A DNA stretch of 64,000 nucleotides from the NCBI GenBank assembly GCA_015847255.1, contig JADLZK010009194.1, forward strand, positions 1-64,000, given 5' to 3'. Below are positions 10,953-22,676 of the stretch, piece after piece (positions within the stretch are counted from its first letter, which is position 1; each line of letters opens with the position of its first letter). Source of the stretch: Hyparrhenia diplandra. Its lineage: Eukaryota; Streptophyta; Magnoliopsida; Poales; Poaceae. A model generated the notes under the pieces. It was not told the origin of the DNA and searched no databases. It saw only the letters and a program-made list of their open reading frames with translations. The position numbers and the translations under genes were made by a program.

Positions 10953-12865
10953 TGAAAGGTCTTAAATGGCTAGAGGGGGTGAATAGCCTAATAAAATTTT
11001 CTACAAAACACTAGACAAACTTGTTAGAATAACAAATGGCTTATAAACGCGTTTGCTCTAGCTCTACTTGTCGGCAAGCCTCCTATTGTCAATTCTAGAT
11101 GATATGATCTCTAGTTCACACTCAAAGGCTAAGTCACTACTTTACCAACTAGATGAGCAAGCTAGATTACTCTAAACAAGGCTAAGCAACTAAGCAATTC
11201 TACTCCAACTACACTAGCACAATATATATGAATGTAAAGCAAGAGTGTAGAGGAGATATACCACAATGTAGAGGCTAGTCAATCCAATCACCAAGGATGA
11301 AATAATATGATAACCAATTCGAAGCCAATCACCGAGAGACAAATGGAGACACGAGATTTAACCCGAAGTTCACTTGAGCACCCTCAAGCTAATCTCCGTT
11401 GTGCCGACCTTCTCACATGTGGGTTGAGGTGGAGCTCACTCCAAGCCAAATGCCTTTAGGCTTCTCACACCCAAAGCAAATGAGAGGTACCCAAGAAACG
11501 AAAGCAATATATTACTCACACTTTGTCTTCCCGACGAGGAGTGTGTGACCCTCTCACAAATCACCGGAGGTGGCCAAGAACATTCACCTTCTCTTGTCAA
11601 CGCCTCCACCAATCACCAAGCCGGCTAGGAGTGGTGCTCTCCAAGAGCAACAAAAAAACCACCGGCTCACAACGATCCACAAGTGCCACTAGATGCAATG
11701 ATCAAAACAAAGTGTACTTGAATCACCTCAACTCACTAGAATGGATGCTCTCAAGCAAAGGAGTGAGGAGGAGGATGAGTGCTCAGCTCTAGAGGTGTTA
11801 GGATTGATTCAAAATGACCAAGAGGACTCCTAGAGCCGGCCAAAGGGGTATAAATACCCCCTACCACGAAAATGTGGCCGTTGGGGTGCAAATCATGCAC
11901 AAATCTGACCGACGGACGCGACGGACCGGACTCACCCGGTGAGTCCGGTCGGTGGGTCCGGTCACAACCGACAACCCCAACCTGAACCGCTGACCAGCCG
12001 CCGAGCGGGTCCGGTCCGCGTCCGTCCGATCGGTGCTTCCGGCCAGCACGGAAGCATCCGGTTTGCGCCCGGCCGGCCCCGGCCAAACCCTCGAAAACAT
12101 GCTCTCGCCAGATGCACCCAACGGAAGCGTCCGGCCGAAAATCATGCATCCGGTCGCTGGTCCGGCCATCGCCCGTCCGGCCAGCAGAGTAGCCGCAAAT
12201 TTTCGCCCGTTCTTCGCCACCTTTGCTCCAACATGCTATCCACCAAGTGTACCAACTTGAGAACAAGGACTAGCATGTTTTTACCACCACGATGCATCCG
12301 GCGCAATAGAAAATAGACGTTTCATTTTCTCAAAAGCGCCCGAATCCCCCGGCAAGCTCGGCGGGAGGGTGAGCGGTACCCAAACCCATCTCAACCCCCG
12401 CAACCATCACCGCTTCGCAAAATGTGCCAACACCACCATGTGTACATCACAATGTGCTCGTGTGTTAGCATTTTCACAATCAATTTCGAAGGACGGGTTA
12501 GCTCTCTAGGTTAGAATGCATGCAAATGATTTTGAACCTAGAGGCACATGAGGATCGATATGTACGATAGTTTTCCCTCTTTATAGTACGGCTTATCGAT
12601 CCTATAATCACTCACACCCTCTATGGTGTCTTGAGTGTAAAATCAAAATGGCCCTATGGATATACCTTTGCCTTGAGCCCATTTTGATCCTCGATCCACT
12701 CCAAGTCATGCACTTGATCATCATTTGAATCATCTCGATCCATCCACCATGACCATCATGCACCAACCTTGGCTTGACCAATCTCTAACTAAAACAAACA
12801 CTTAGCATAGAGAGATTAGTCCTAAGGATGTCACTAATTAGCCAAAACCAATCTAGAGATCTTCA
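10953..12865 (-). mobile_element. Solo LTR, CCGGAC-core family, TSD ACTTT
   Basis: 1913 bp, TG..CA ends (TGAAAGGTCTTAAATGG .. GATCTTCA), flanked by a perfect 5-bp duplication ACTTT (10948-10952 and 12866-12870). It is homologous, in reverse orientation, to 50813-52492 and 56023-57780. There is no internal domain, PBS or polypurine tract between two LTRs, so it is a solo LTR. The middle (11890-12190) is GC-rich and dense in GTCCGG/CCGGAC words. Short open frames inside it are not genes. Confidence 0.75.
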
Positions 12866-12870
12866 ACTTT

Positions 12871-15800
12871 ATCCACTAATAATTAAGAGAGACATAGTAG
12901 GAAAACGAACAGATGTTAGCTTGCAAAAGCTTTCAGGCATTCATCGCAATCTCTATATCCACCACTCCACGAGTCTTAGGGTAGAGACAATAAACCATTT
13001 TTGCTAGTTTCGAGCTTTCCTCAAAATTTGTATAATTTATCATAGTCTCCTGAATTGTTTAAGACCTGACTTGTACCGTGCTTAACGAGTTGAGCTTACA
13101 AGCCGAGCCAAAGTCCAAAGCCAAGAGTTGTCAAAATAAAAGTCCAAAGCCAATTAACATCAAGTCTTTTTCATTTTAGTAAAAGTGAAACAAGTTTACG
13201 AAAGCACTTTTAAAACGAGTCAACGAGCTAGATCAAGAAGTTTTTTTTTTTTTTTTTTGTCTCTCCCATCACGAGAACACGGCGTAATCATCCGCCAGAC
13301 CACCGTCGTCAATCACCAGCACGGCATCAAAGACAGACCACCGCGCGCAGCCGCCTGCCAAACACGGCTGCCACCACACCCACGCACCGTACAGGCGTCG
13401 GGCGACATCAAATCAGGATGGTTGGCCTCTACTCCTACATCAAAACTGGCGACGCCATCGCGTGCACGCTCCGTCACCGTCATGTGCAGATGCTCGCTCC
13501 AGATCGAGATCTGGGCGCTAAATACATGGTACGGCAGAAACCACCCGAAAAGCACAGCAAGAACCGAGAAGCAATAATGCTGAATGCTGAGGATGGACAT
13601 GCCACAAGCGTGTACGTACAGATGGTTCGTCCGGTTAGGTACTCGTACTTCCGTACTTGCCTCTGTGCTACTCAGCTACTAATATTCTGTACACTAGTCA
13701 GTAGCGAGTTTTCAATAAAAACTATTCTGTACAGTAGCCGCCACAGTCCACAGAAATCCATACTCCATACTTTCTTTCAAACCACAGCATAATCAAAGAG
13801 ATCATACACATGCACATACACTTCTTATTATCTCCACATAAACATATTATACCTAACTAGCTGAGACCTACGTACGTTCAGTTGCCAACAATACTTGCAA
13901 TTTATATATTCATTTATATACATAAGTACACTGTACGTATAATGGTGAGAAGATAGCTGGAACGAGATGCGCAGCATTGGCGAGGAAAGAGCCAAAATGC
14001 GATGAACATGCTCTGTTTCTCGAGCGAGGGACATGGCATCCCTACTTTAATCATCTTTGCTCGTACGTGTATTGCCATGGGATTCTGGGAATATGGTATC
14101 TGTTCGAGATACCCTGCTTAGGGCAACTGCGACGGTAAGCAGAGTTTGTATTTGTTTCTGATAAAAATAGGATTAGTAGACGTCCTAATGTCATCGTGAG
14201 AATTGGAAAAATAAAATATCTTTTTCACCGCGGGAGAATTGACCATTCTTTTGACCATACGAACTACGGCTTTCGTACCGCGGCACGTAGGTGGGATACA
14301 TACACGGTACCAATATCACACTGCGGAATCCCAAACACGCACCATAAGCTACACACTCTACAATGTTGAGTTAAACGGTAATATATCAAACAGGCTCTTT
14401 AGTGAGATCATGACTGTGAGGCAACCATGAGACCGCACACTTTCTCATCCACAAATGTGAGTCCAAACATCTATAAGTTGCGCTCACTCAAGCATGTTGT
14501 GGTGTGTGGTTCAAATTGTCCGCGCATAAGGTCATAGTGCAAAGCTCCACTAGGCCCCTACTCCACCTCTATCCATGGCTTATGTCGTACGCGGCCTTGC
14601 TCCTACCAGCATGTGTTGGCTTTAGCGTTAGCACTGATTGTGCCAGAGACAAGCTCTGTCGTTGTCACTCTAGCCACGCGTGTTGTCTCATCCGATCGGC
14701 CTGCTCCGGCTGACGTTGGACCTATGCTTCTCTAGGTCCCGACCCCTCTCCAGCCTCACAAGTTCACAACCGCTGAGATCCCACTATGTTAGTGTTGGTT
14801 GTACACCTCTATGCCTCTTCCTGCATAGCCTCCTCCACACATGGCGGGTGAGCTTCACCGGATTAACCTCCAAGCAGACAATTAACCTTCTTGTCAGGCA
14901 ACGAAGATTCACTCACCCAAGCCATCACCAGGGGCCATGACAATGGAAGTCTCCTTCCACTGGTCGTTGGCATCGATGAACATAATGGAGGTAAGGAAGG
15001 AAACACGCATGGGCATGAGAAAGGGCATGAGAGAGAGCTAAAGTCACGTCAGGGGCGTCCTCGGGCCCATGCGGGCTATTCGACCGAATTGGGCCCCAAA
15101 AATTATGGGCCCAAGATTTACTCGGTATACTAAGTATATATAGTAATTTTGAGCTTCGTTTTAACTAGAAAATCAACCTGAATTATATTCTATGGTCCAA
15201 AACATGATCTTCTAGAGTATGAGTCCACAACAATTGTGACTGATCCTGACTTCCTTCAAGACGCTCAAGCGAGAGGCGGTGTCCGATGATTCCAATTTTC
15301 TCATAACCTTTTTCACCCTCATCACATCACCTAAGGCTAGACAGAGTTGTTCGCCCTTGCTGATAATTTGTGATACGTGTTTATATACAAAAAGTCTATG
15401 ATGTTATACTTTGTGATATAAGTAATATATTGATTGGTATTTGCAATTAGTTTCTTGTTTGGTACTATATATATTAGGCCTCCCTTAGAGCATGGCTAAT
15501 AATAGAGCTAATTGCTTGGCAATAAGACAAGTAATAAGAGTCAAACTATACATCAACTAGTCTCTTAGTTGGCTACAAAATTTCTTTACTATTATTTGTT
15601 TTCTTTCTGTTTTCTATTCCTCCTCACATCCATATCTATTGCAACATATTAAAGCCTATGCATCCGCATTCGGGGTTTGGTGCTAGAACCGAGTCAAGTT
15701 TCTTCTCTCTCTTTCCTTCTCTTCATCTCTCTCTTTCCTTCTCTTCATGTCATCAAAATTACAGACTGGTTTATTTTATAGTTCATTACTGTATTTTAGT

Positions 15801-16312
15801 GCTTTGAACTGACTCACATATTTTCGGGGACGTCACTAGTCTGGTGGAGCTCATCTGACATGGAGACACATGCCAGCGGTAGCGGCCGTCGCTACGGTAA
15901 CGACACTCTTCGTCTCTTTTCGGTCCTCTCGAAGCTACGGCAGTATCATGGGTGCGGGCTCGAGTAAGCATGCTGTCACTGAGCAGAGGTATCGATCTTA
16001 AAGAGAAGTCATGTTGTCACTGAGCAGAGGTACAGTACCGATTTTACGCGATTAAGATGTCCAAATACTTTCCTCTTTGTAAATGAAAAAGTTACACAAT
16101 ACTAGTAGTGTTACATGCGTGTGTTGTGCAAAAACAAAAAGGGCAACGGAGAGACCTTGTTGTAGTAACTAAGCCACTGTCAAAGCGTGGATCAAAGCCA
16201 GCTCTAGGCACGGTTAACCCATCACAGGCTAATATACACATGACGCAACGTGCCGGCCGGCCCCTCTCACGCTCTCAAGCGCCGAGCTTGTAGCTGCCAA
16301 GGTCCTCCTTGA
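12871..16312. other. Intergenic, no supported gene
   Basis: Includes an oligo-T run (13240-13258), a copy (14149-14231) of the dispersed repeat at 1236-1320, a short tandem repeat at 15970-16035 (TGTCACTGAGCAGAGGTA twice), and GC-rich short frames at 13.3-13.6 and 14.5-15.1 kb without family signal. Confidence 0.5.
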
Positions 16313-16540
16313 TCAGCTCGAGGTCCCTGGAGGCCACGGTAACGGACATGGCCCGGCGGTGACGCCCGCGGGCGGCCTCGCCTGCTGCTCGGAGCCGGCG
16401 CCGGCGCCGTCCGGCCCGCCGCTGGCCTTGGCGCCCACCTCGCCCGCCGCGTCCACGTCGAGGGCGGCCAGGTTCTCCGGGAGCACGAACACGCTCTGCG
16501 ACGCGCGACGCTGGTGGCGGCCCGGGCGCTGCGACGACAT
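16275..16540 (-). CDS. Small plant protein of unknown function (frame shift suspected)
   Basis: A minus-strand gene with a TATA box about 110 bp upstream. The start at 16540 gives a basic, Arg/Gln/Ser-rich N-terminus (MSSQRPGRHQRRASQS) followed by VFVLPENLAALD. The C-terminal end, in the neighbouring frame, reads AMSVTVASRDLELIKEDLG and stops at 16275. Joining the two needs a single indel in the GC-rich stretch at about 16350-16400. The short, highly charged ends look like a conserved small plant protein, but I cannot name the family. Expected length is about 85-90 residues, with no TM segment or signal peptide. An upstream in-frame ATG at 16570 would add 10 residues. Confidence 0.5.
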
Positions 16541-16650
16541 CGTCGGAGGGCGGAGGCTGCGGCGTGGCACGGTACGGTACGGTGTGAAGCAGAGGTTGGT
16601 CGCTTTGGGTGTGGCCTGAGTCTGGTTTGAGAGCAGGGGGTGTCACGGGC

Positions 16651-16660
16651 TTTATATAGG
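16651..16660 (-). promoter_or_regulatory. TATA box of the small unknown gene
   Basis: The minus strand reads CCTATATAAA, about 110 bp before the ATG at 16540, suitable for a short 5' UTR. Confidence 0.55.
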
Positions 16661-16689
16661 GCGAGATGCAGTGTGTATTAGTAATTCGG

Positions 16690-18427
16690 AGAATGAATTA
16701 ATTTGGAAAAGATATCTGCTAGTAGCTCATTGCGTTCTAATAATTCTCAATCTCTGCACCAAATATTTTGTTTTATGATGTACTAGTAATATTAATTTAA
16801 TTTTATAATTTTGACTCTTTTTATAAAACTAGTTAGTTTTTGAAAAAAAATAATAATTTGTTCAGTAAACTTTGGAAACCTCTCTAAATGTACTTACGCA
16901 AACTTGACCTAGTGGGAGTTATTCACTCACACCTCCACCTCCACCTCCACTGAACGCCACCGGGGTGCTTTTGCCAGCATCAGGTTTGTCCTGCTATAGG
17001 AGTAGTTCACAAAAGTAGCTCGAAAAGATGAAGGGAGCATCACAAACGTATAGAAAAGAGAGAAAACTCATGAGCAAGGGGGACGTTGCGGCAGGAGGAA
17101 TCGAACAAATGCTTGCATCTTTGTGCGATGAACTGACAAGCGTGTACAGTGGAGAGGAGACGAGCACGGGACCCTGCGCTACGAGAACATTTAATAAAGA
17201 TTTGGATCTCCGCGTCGGTACACACATGCGGTTGGAGGCCGCGATCTATCACCATCTACCTATCCTTATCCTTTTGAGCCTTCAATTCGTCTTGGTTCCT
17301 TCCTCGATCGCGAATACTAAAAAAGATGAGAGCAAGTTTTGATAAAGAAACACGCGAGCGCAGCTTACCCGTCCATTTTATTCGCCGTCTCTCACCGTAA
17401 ACTGAAACATTTCGCTACCATTCCGTGACATCTCCCCATCGATCCCTTGTCTTGTACCGCATGGAGATGGAGTTCAGTTTGAACAGAGCTAAGAGAAGTT
17501 TGAGTTGATCACCGAAGAGCACGTTTCTGTCAGTATATGTTCTCTGATCTGAATCGATTCCATCACGTGTGGTGCGTACGCCTTGCACGATCCACGGGAA
17601 CATAACACACAGCCCGGGACATCGCGGCTGAGCCAGTTACTGGTGTACGCGTTGGCCTCGCCGAGCAAACAAACAGAGAAAAGGTGTCCCGACGCTCGCG
17701 GCGCGTGGGAACACCGCACGTACGCCACATGTAGCCGCACGTACGCCACATGTAGTCACCAGGTCCGTTAGCTAGGGCGACCAGCACACATGGGCACGTG
17801 CAGAGCCAACACAACGGCAATAATGGCAGGCGCGCCAGCCAACGAAACGAGCCAACGAAACGACGTCGTCGCCGACCGCCGGCAGAAGCACGGGGCCGGG
17901 CGACGCGAGCAGGGACACTTGCCGGGTGGCAGTTGCAGCCGTGCGTGCGCGCGGGGCACCCGTGTAAAAAGAGATTTGAGCGGGCACATGCTCGGGGAAC
18001 CGCCCCACGTTGCCTGGTCCCGGACGCGCACATGGGCGCCGGCACCGGCACGGGCTGGCGGGGCACCCGTGCCGTGTGGCCGACCGCCGAGGCGCCGACT
18101 AGGCCGTGTGACTACGGAGGTGGAGCGCGGAAGCGGGCCGCGGCCTGCCTGCTCTGCTGGTGCTGGTGCTGCTTGCTACTGCCGGCCCGGCAGCCCGGGC
18201 GGGATACGGCCTAGGTTCGGTGATCACGCCCCCAAAACGATGCTGATCAGGCCACAAATGTAATGTCTTTTCTTTTTGGCGAATCTCAAAAAAAAAAAAT
18301 GTAATGTCATTCTGCACAAGAAAAAAATATAACTGCACCAAATAAACAGGTAGGTGACTAAGATTGAGATAAAGTGTAACAAGTGACAAGGCTACAATAA
18401 CGTTGATATTTATTCTTGGTACTAGAG
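16690..18427. other. Intergenic, GC-rich patch without a supported gene
   Basis: 17560-18220 is GC-rich and open in many frames on both strands, which is a base-composition effect; no domain is seen. A 20-bp unit containing GCACGTACGCCACATGTAG is repeated in tandem at 17716-17757. A (CACCTC)n-like run is at 16930-16950. Confidence 0.5.
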
Positions 18428-18436
18428 TAAAAAGTA

Positions 18437-19598
18437 GGGATAATTGTTTATTTGGCCTCCAAAAATTTGCTCTTGCTTCTTTAGCTTTTTTTTTCTCCGG
18501 TTGCCTATTTGGCCCAAAACCAAATTTTCTTTCTTATTTGGCCTTCCGTCAGTTTTGATCACTTAACGGTGTCAAGTGCTAGATAAAAAGTCTATTTTAC
18601 CCCTGCTAAGAAAAAAGAAATTATTTGATCGGTCAAAATATGAATCAATACTGCTTCTCTTTTAGAAACTCACTTCGCAAAACTCCATCTACGTTTCATT
18701 GTTGACGTACGCCCTGCCATTGCAAACTCTGTTCACTACATGCACAGAACGATCCTCGAGTGTCAGGTCGTCATAAGCGTGTTCGTCCATGGCTCGAATG
18801 TGTCGTTCACCATGCACAGCACGAAGCACCGGCAACTCTGCATCTGCAGATCGCAGAACATCCATAGCTTGCTCGATGGACGGTCGCCGGATCGGGTCTC
18901 CATGCGCACACCAGAGGCCCGTAACGAGCACACGCTCCATTTGCTGCCGGTCGAACTTGTTGTCGAGCCTCTGATCTGCTGCATCAAGAATCATGCTCGA
19001 ATGACCCAGGCTAGTATCGATGAAGCTCCATTAAATCATTCTCAAGAAGCATGAGTGCAGGACAAATGCTGAGGGACTGGGCGCCTGGACGCCGGGCCTG
19101 GACGCTGACGCCGGGCTGGACAACCCGGGCAGGGCGAGCACGCTGCACCAGGACGGCAGCAGCACCTCCGGGACGCCTCCTCGCCGGAGCAGCAGGACCG
19201 GGGGCGTCTCCTCGCCGCCGCCATGCCCACGCGGTCGCCGTCGCCGTGGAGGGGAAGGGGGCGACGAGGATGTCCAGGAGACGGCGGCGGATCTGTAGGG
19301 GGCGGCGGCGGTTGGGCATCAGTGGCGCCAGGCATTGGCCCTCCACATGCGAGAATAGAGTCGAGGCCGAGCACGTCTGGCGGCGTGCGGGTGTGAAGAA
19401 AAGAAGAAGGGGTAGAATTGTCTTTTCGCATGTGATGAAGCAGGAGACCTAACAGCTGCGGCTCACAGAAGTGACAGAACCGACGGAAGGCCAAATAGGC
19501 AGCAAAATTTTGTTTTGAGGTCAAATAAAAGAACTTCGAAATAAAAAGGGCCAAAGAAGTTAAAAGAAAGCATGGAGGCCAAATAAAGCAATTATCCC
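18437..19598. mobile_element. Pack-MULE carrying a lectin receptor kinase fragment
   Basis: 1162 bp bounded by terminal inverted repeats GGGATAATTG(C)TTTATTTGGCC with further subterminal similarity (TTGCCTATTTGGCC / GGCCAAATAGGCA). It is flanked by a perfect 9-bp duplication TAAAAAGTA (18428-18436 and 19599-19607), the size made by Mutator-like elements. It encodes no transposase. The cargo includes a receptor-kinase fragment (18689-18994, minus) and a separate GC-rich, Pro/Arg-rich segment (about 19050-19350). This is the definition of a Pack-MULE. Confidence 0.9.
18689..18994 (-). pseudogene. Captured L-type lectin receptor kinase C-terminal fragment
   Basis: The frame reads ILDAADQRLDNKFDRQQMERVLV, GLWCAHGDPIRRPSIEQAMDVLR and AELPVLR. 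This is kinase subdomain X-XI of plant L-type lectin receptor kinases, including the conserved GLWCAH.D...RPS box with the invariant Arg. Everything N-terminal (lectin domain, TM segment, catalytic loop) is missing. It lies wholly inside the Pack-MULE, so it is a transduplicated fragment and not a degraded local gene. It could still be transcribed as a chimera, but no promoter is evident. Confidence 0.8.
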
Positions 19599-19607
19599 TA
19601 AAAAGTA

Positions 19608-20476
19608 CCCTTTTTGACTAATTTGGGTGGATCCAACATCTAAGCTCTAGAATAATTCATCTTTTAATCATGACAAGGCACAATACTTTACTAGCATATT
19701 ACATAATGGCAGTCTTAATTTAACTCTTCTGGATATATCAGTTGTTTCATAATGGTTACATTTTTATCATATTCAAAACAAGTAGTCAGCAGCCACACAA
19801 AGCCAACACATGTTTGAGCTTAGCAGCGTTATTTGAGCTTAGCGGCGCTATATTGGCTATGACACTATTTGAGCTGATCAATTGGGAATTTTTTTTACTG
19901 TTTCCTTTGGGAGGGTGGAGCAGTAATGCTATTTATACACAAAAGAACGTGATTCTCATTATAAAGAGTCTAACTTAGACTAAAATTATATGAAAAAATG
20001 CTAACGTGCATATAAGACAAAATAAATATCATTATATTAGTTGTTAAATAGTTTTATAATAAAATTATTTATAGACATAAATATTATTACTATTTATTAT
20101 TACACGCACGGTTTCTATAATTATATTTTTAATTACTGAAGGGATGGAGTAATTTTGCTAGCATGAAAGGAGCCAAAACACACCCACCATGGACCATGAA
20201 TCCATGATCCGTCGCGCCCTCGAATCTCTCGTCTCATTGGTCCTTGCCTTCTCCCACGGATCGCTGCGCCCCATCCAACGGCTCACATCATCCAACACCA
20301 ATGCCAAGCAACGCTCCAGATCGCAGCACCGTCCTCCGCACAACGAAAACACAAACGCAACAAGCACAACAAGGTGCAAGGGGAAAAAACAGGAGAAATC
20401 GAACGCGAAACAGGGTGACGAGGGAGGAGAGAGAAAGAGAGGCGGGGAAGGAGAGAGCACGGGAGCTTGATCGGAG
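19608..20476. other. AT-rich spacer and H2A promoter region
   Basis: 19608-20150 is AT-rich with no gene. From about 20190 the composition turns GC-rich and runs as promoter and 5' UTR into the histone gene. No clear TATA box was picked out. Confidence 0.5.
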
Positions 20477-21054
20477 ATGGATGCCGGAGCAAAGGCGCCA
20501 AAGAAGGGTGCGGCGGGGGGCGTCGCGGCGGCGGCGGCCCCAAGAAGAAGCCGGTCTCGCTCCGTGAAGGCCGGCCTCCAGTTCCCCGTCGGCCGTATCG
20601 GCCGTTACCTCAAGCAGGGTCGCTACTCCAAGCGTATCGGCACCGGCGCACCCGTCTACCTCGCCGCCGTCCTCGAGTACCTCGCCGCCGAGGTCAGTCG
20701 GACACAACCCATTCCCCACCTGTCGCGGAAGACGCGTAAGACCTGATTCGTCTCGCGTCGCCACGCTTTGTGTCTCCTTTCTATTTTTAGGTCCTCGAGT
20801 TGGCGGGGAACGCAGCGCGGGACAACAAGAAGAACCGGATCATCCCGCGGCACGTTCTGCTGGCGATCCGCAACGACGAGGAGCTCGGGAAGCTGCTGGC
20901 CGGCGTCACCATCGCGCACGGCGGGGTTCTGCCCAACATCAACCCTGTGCTCCTCCCCAAGAAGAGTCCTGCTGCTGCCGCCAAGGAAGGCAAAGAGAAG
21001 AAATCACCCAAGAAGGCCGCCGCCAAGTCGCCCAAGAAGGCCGCTGCCGCATAG
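20477..21054 (+). CDS. Histone H2A.W-type variant
   Basis: Two exons, 20477-20692 and 20791-21054, joined in phase 0 across a GT..AG intron, giving 159 residues. The core is textbook H2A: KAGLQFPVGRIGRYL, GAPVYLAAVLEYLAAE, the acidic-patch region, ARDNKKNRIIPRHVLLAIRN, and GVLPNINPVLLPKK. The C-terminal tail carries KKSPKKAAAKSPKKAAAA. Such SPKK minor-groove-binding motifs mark H2A.W, the plant variant enriched in heterochromatin. Residues about 14-28 of the N-terminal tail read GGVAAAAAPRRSRSRS, whereas the neighbouring frame reads RRGGGGPKKKPVS, the family-like tail. Two compensating indels in GC repeats are suspected there. The start is supported by the MDAGAKAPKKG family start. Confidence 0.93.
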
Positions 21055-21442
21055 GCTCCCGGCAATGCCGGTGACCTGTCTCTCGCTCTCTTTCTCTGCC
21101 CGCTCTGAACTGAAACGCTCCTAGCTGTCGTTGTCGGTCAAGGTCGTTGTTGCTTGATGCGCTTGTTGTTGTTGTTCGTGTGTAATTGCGTGCCTTTTGC
21201 CCAATCAGCATGTGCTGTGTAGGTTGACACTGGTCTAGGTTTCGATCTGGGAAACGCCGGTTTAGATTCAAGGAGTGTGATCTGTGAAGGGCAGGGGAGG
21301 GGGTGGGATCTGTGAATCATTAGGTGCTGTTTGTAATAATATTGCGAAGATGTGAAAATCCGTTCTGTGCCTCCATCCATTCCATGCTTGATTGTCTGAA
21401 TGTGACATGTTTTTCATTAGTTGGCGACCTTTGTTATGTTTA
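21055..21442. other. H2A 3' UTR and downstream region
   Basis: Non-coding sequence after the TAG stop, GT-rich as in plant 3' UTRs. No independent gene. Confidence 0.5.
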
Positions 21443-21755
21443 GGCCCCGTTTGGCACGGCTCCTCTACACTAGTGAATTTATTTTTCTAGGCTTTGGCTC
21501 CATTAGTGGAGCTGGAGCCGTGAACCGTTTGGTAAAAAACAGCTCCACCCTTAAAAACATGCTCTCACAGATTGCCATGTAGGATGAGGTAGAGCTGGAT
21601 GAAGCTACTATTTTTGGCTCCCTCATATCTCGAACCTATGTGAGAGCATGATTTAAGGGGCTTCTTCATTGGAGCCGTTTTGCTTTACCCCGTTTGGCAT
21701 AAAACAACTCCAAACAGCTCCTGAATCCGCTAGAGAAGCCATGCCAAACGGGGCC
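21443..21755. mobile_element. Tourist-like MITE, TSD TTA
   Basis: 313 bp with inverted ends GGCCCCGTTTGGCA .. TGCCAAACGGGGCC, flanked on both sides by TTA. The 3-bp TTA target and the TIR type fit non-autonomous PIF/Harbinger elements. Non-coding. Confidence 0.85.
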
Positions 21756-22676
21756 TTAATATGGTTGCATCTGCTATGATTAACTGGTTATAGTAACTGC
21801 AGGGTGTTGGCTTGTTTCTGTTATTGTTGCTTCTCAATTCCCTATCAGCTCGGGTTAAAGTTCAAACAAAGAACGAGTTAGGATCAGTACCCTGAATTTG
21901 TCGATCTTGGTAAGGGTTATTGACATACCAACTCAAGTGATGCTTACATAACACTAGGTGCTGTTAAAGTCAATTAAATAGGTGTGTTTGGAATGTTCTC
22001 CTATTAAAAAAAGGTAAACAGTTGGTCTTCCATTAATTAGCCAGTTATCAGGCAAATAGTCTGAATAGACACTACTGATTACCCTGGAACATGTAAATTT
22101 CCTTTAAGCAGGCTTAAAGTTTGTTTAGGCAAACTATGGGTGTATGTTTTGTTGACATTTCTGTTAGTTGATCACTGGTACTACAGTCCATTTGGGATTA
22201 TTACAAACCATTATGTGGTGTTAATGTCAGTTGAGTATGGGCTTCACTGCTTGGCTGTACCACCGTCGAAATTTCTCTTAGATGATCTATGATACTAGGT
22301 CTGTTGTTCAGTAAAACCTGATTCCTTTGCTACTCCCCAGTTGTAGATAATGGAAATATGATATCCAGTGAAATTCCTGTATGGTAGCTGAATATCATTC
22401 TTCTATAGATCTTTCTGTTGTGAATTGCTTTGATAGATTGTGGAAACACATTTAAGAATTGTTACCCTGAGTGTGCAATTTATTGCATAGGCATATTATA
22501 AGTGTGATTGAATTTGTTTTATTTTTGTGTAACCTGTTGTTTCTTCGTTTCAGTTTCCAGCAAATAGAGCCCTGTAGAGTATTGGCAGAACTACAGAATG
22601 TCAGGATTTTCATATCAGTACTTGATTTCTCTATATGTAGTGCACACGTTGGCTTGCAATTTGGTATCGATACTTA

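Noticed and set aside
11523..12316. Several frames of 75-171 codons between 11.5 and 12.3 kb
   Set aside because: They lie inside the solo LTR and run through its CCGGAC word array; repeat-derived and not a gene.
13185..13792. Frames of 95-130 codons on both strands
   Set aside because: They start in or near a T run and overlap antisense; no domain or splice support.
17563..18263. Overlapping GC-rich frames up to 167 codons
   Set aside because: Frames are open on both strands at once and are Arg/Pro/Cys-rich without motifs; likely promoter-type or repeat GC-rich DNA.
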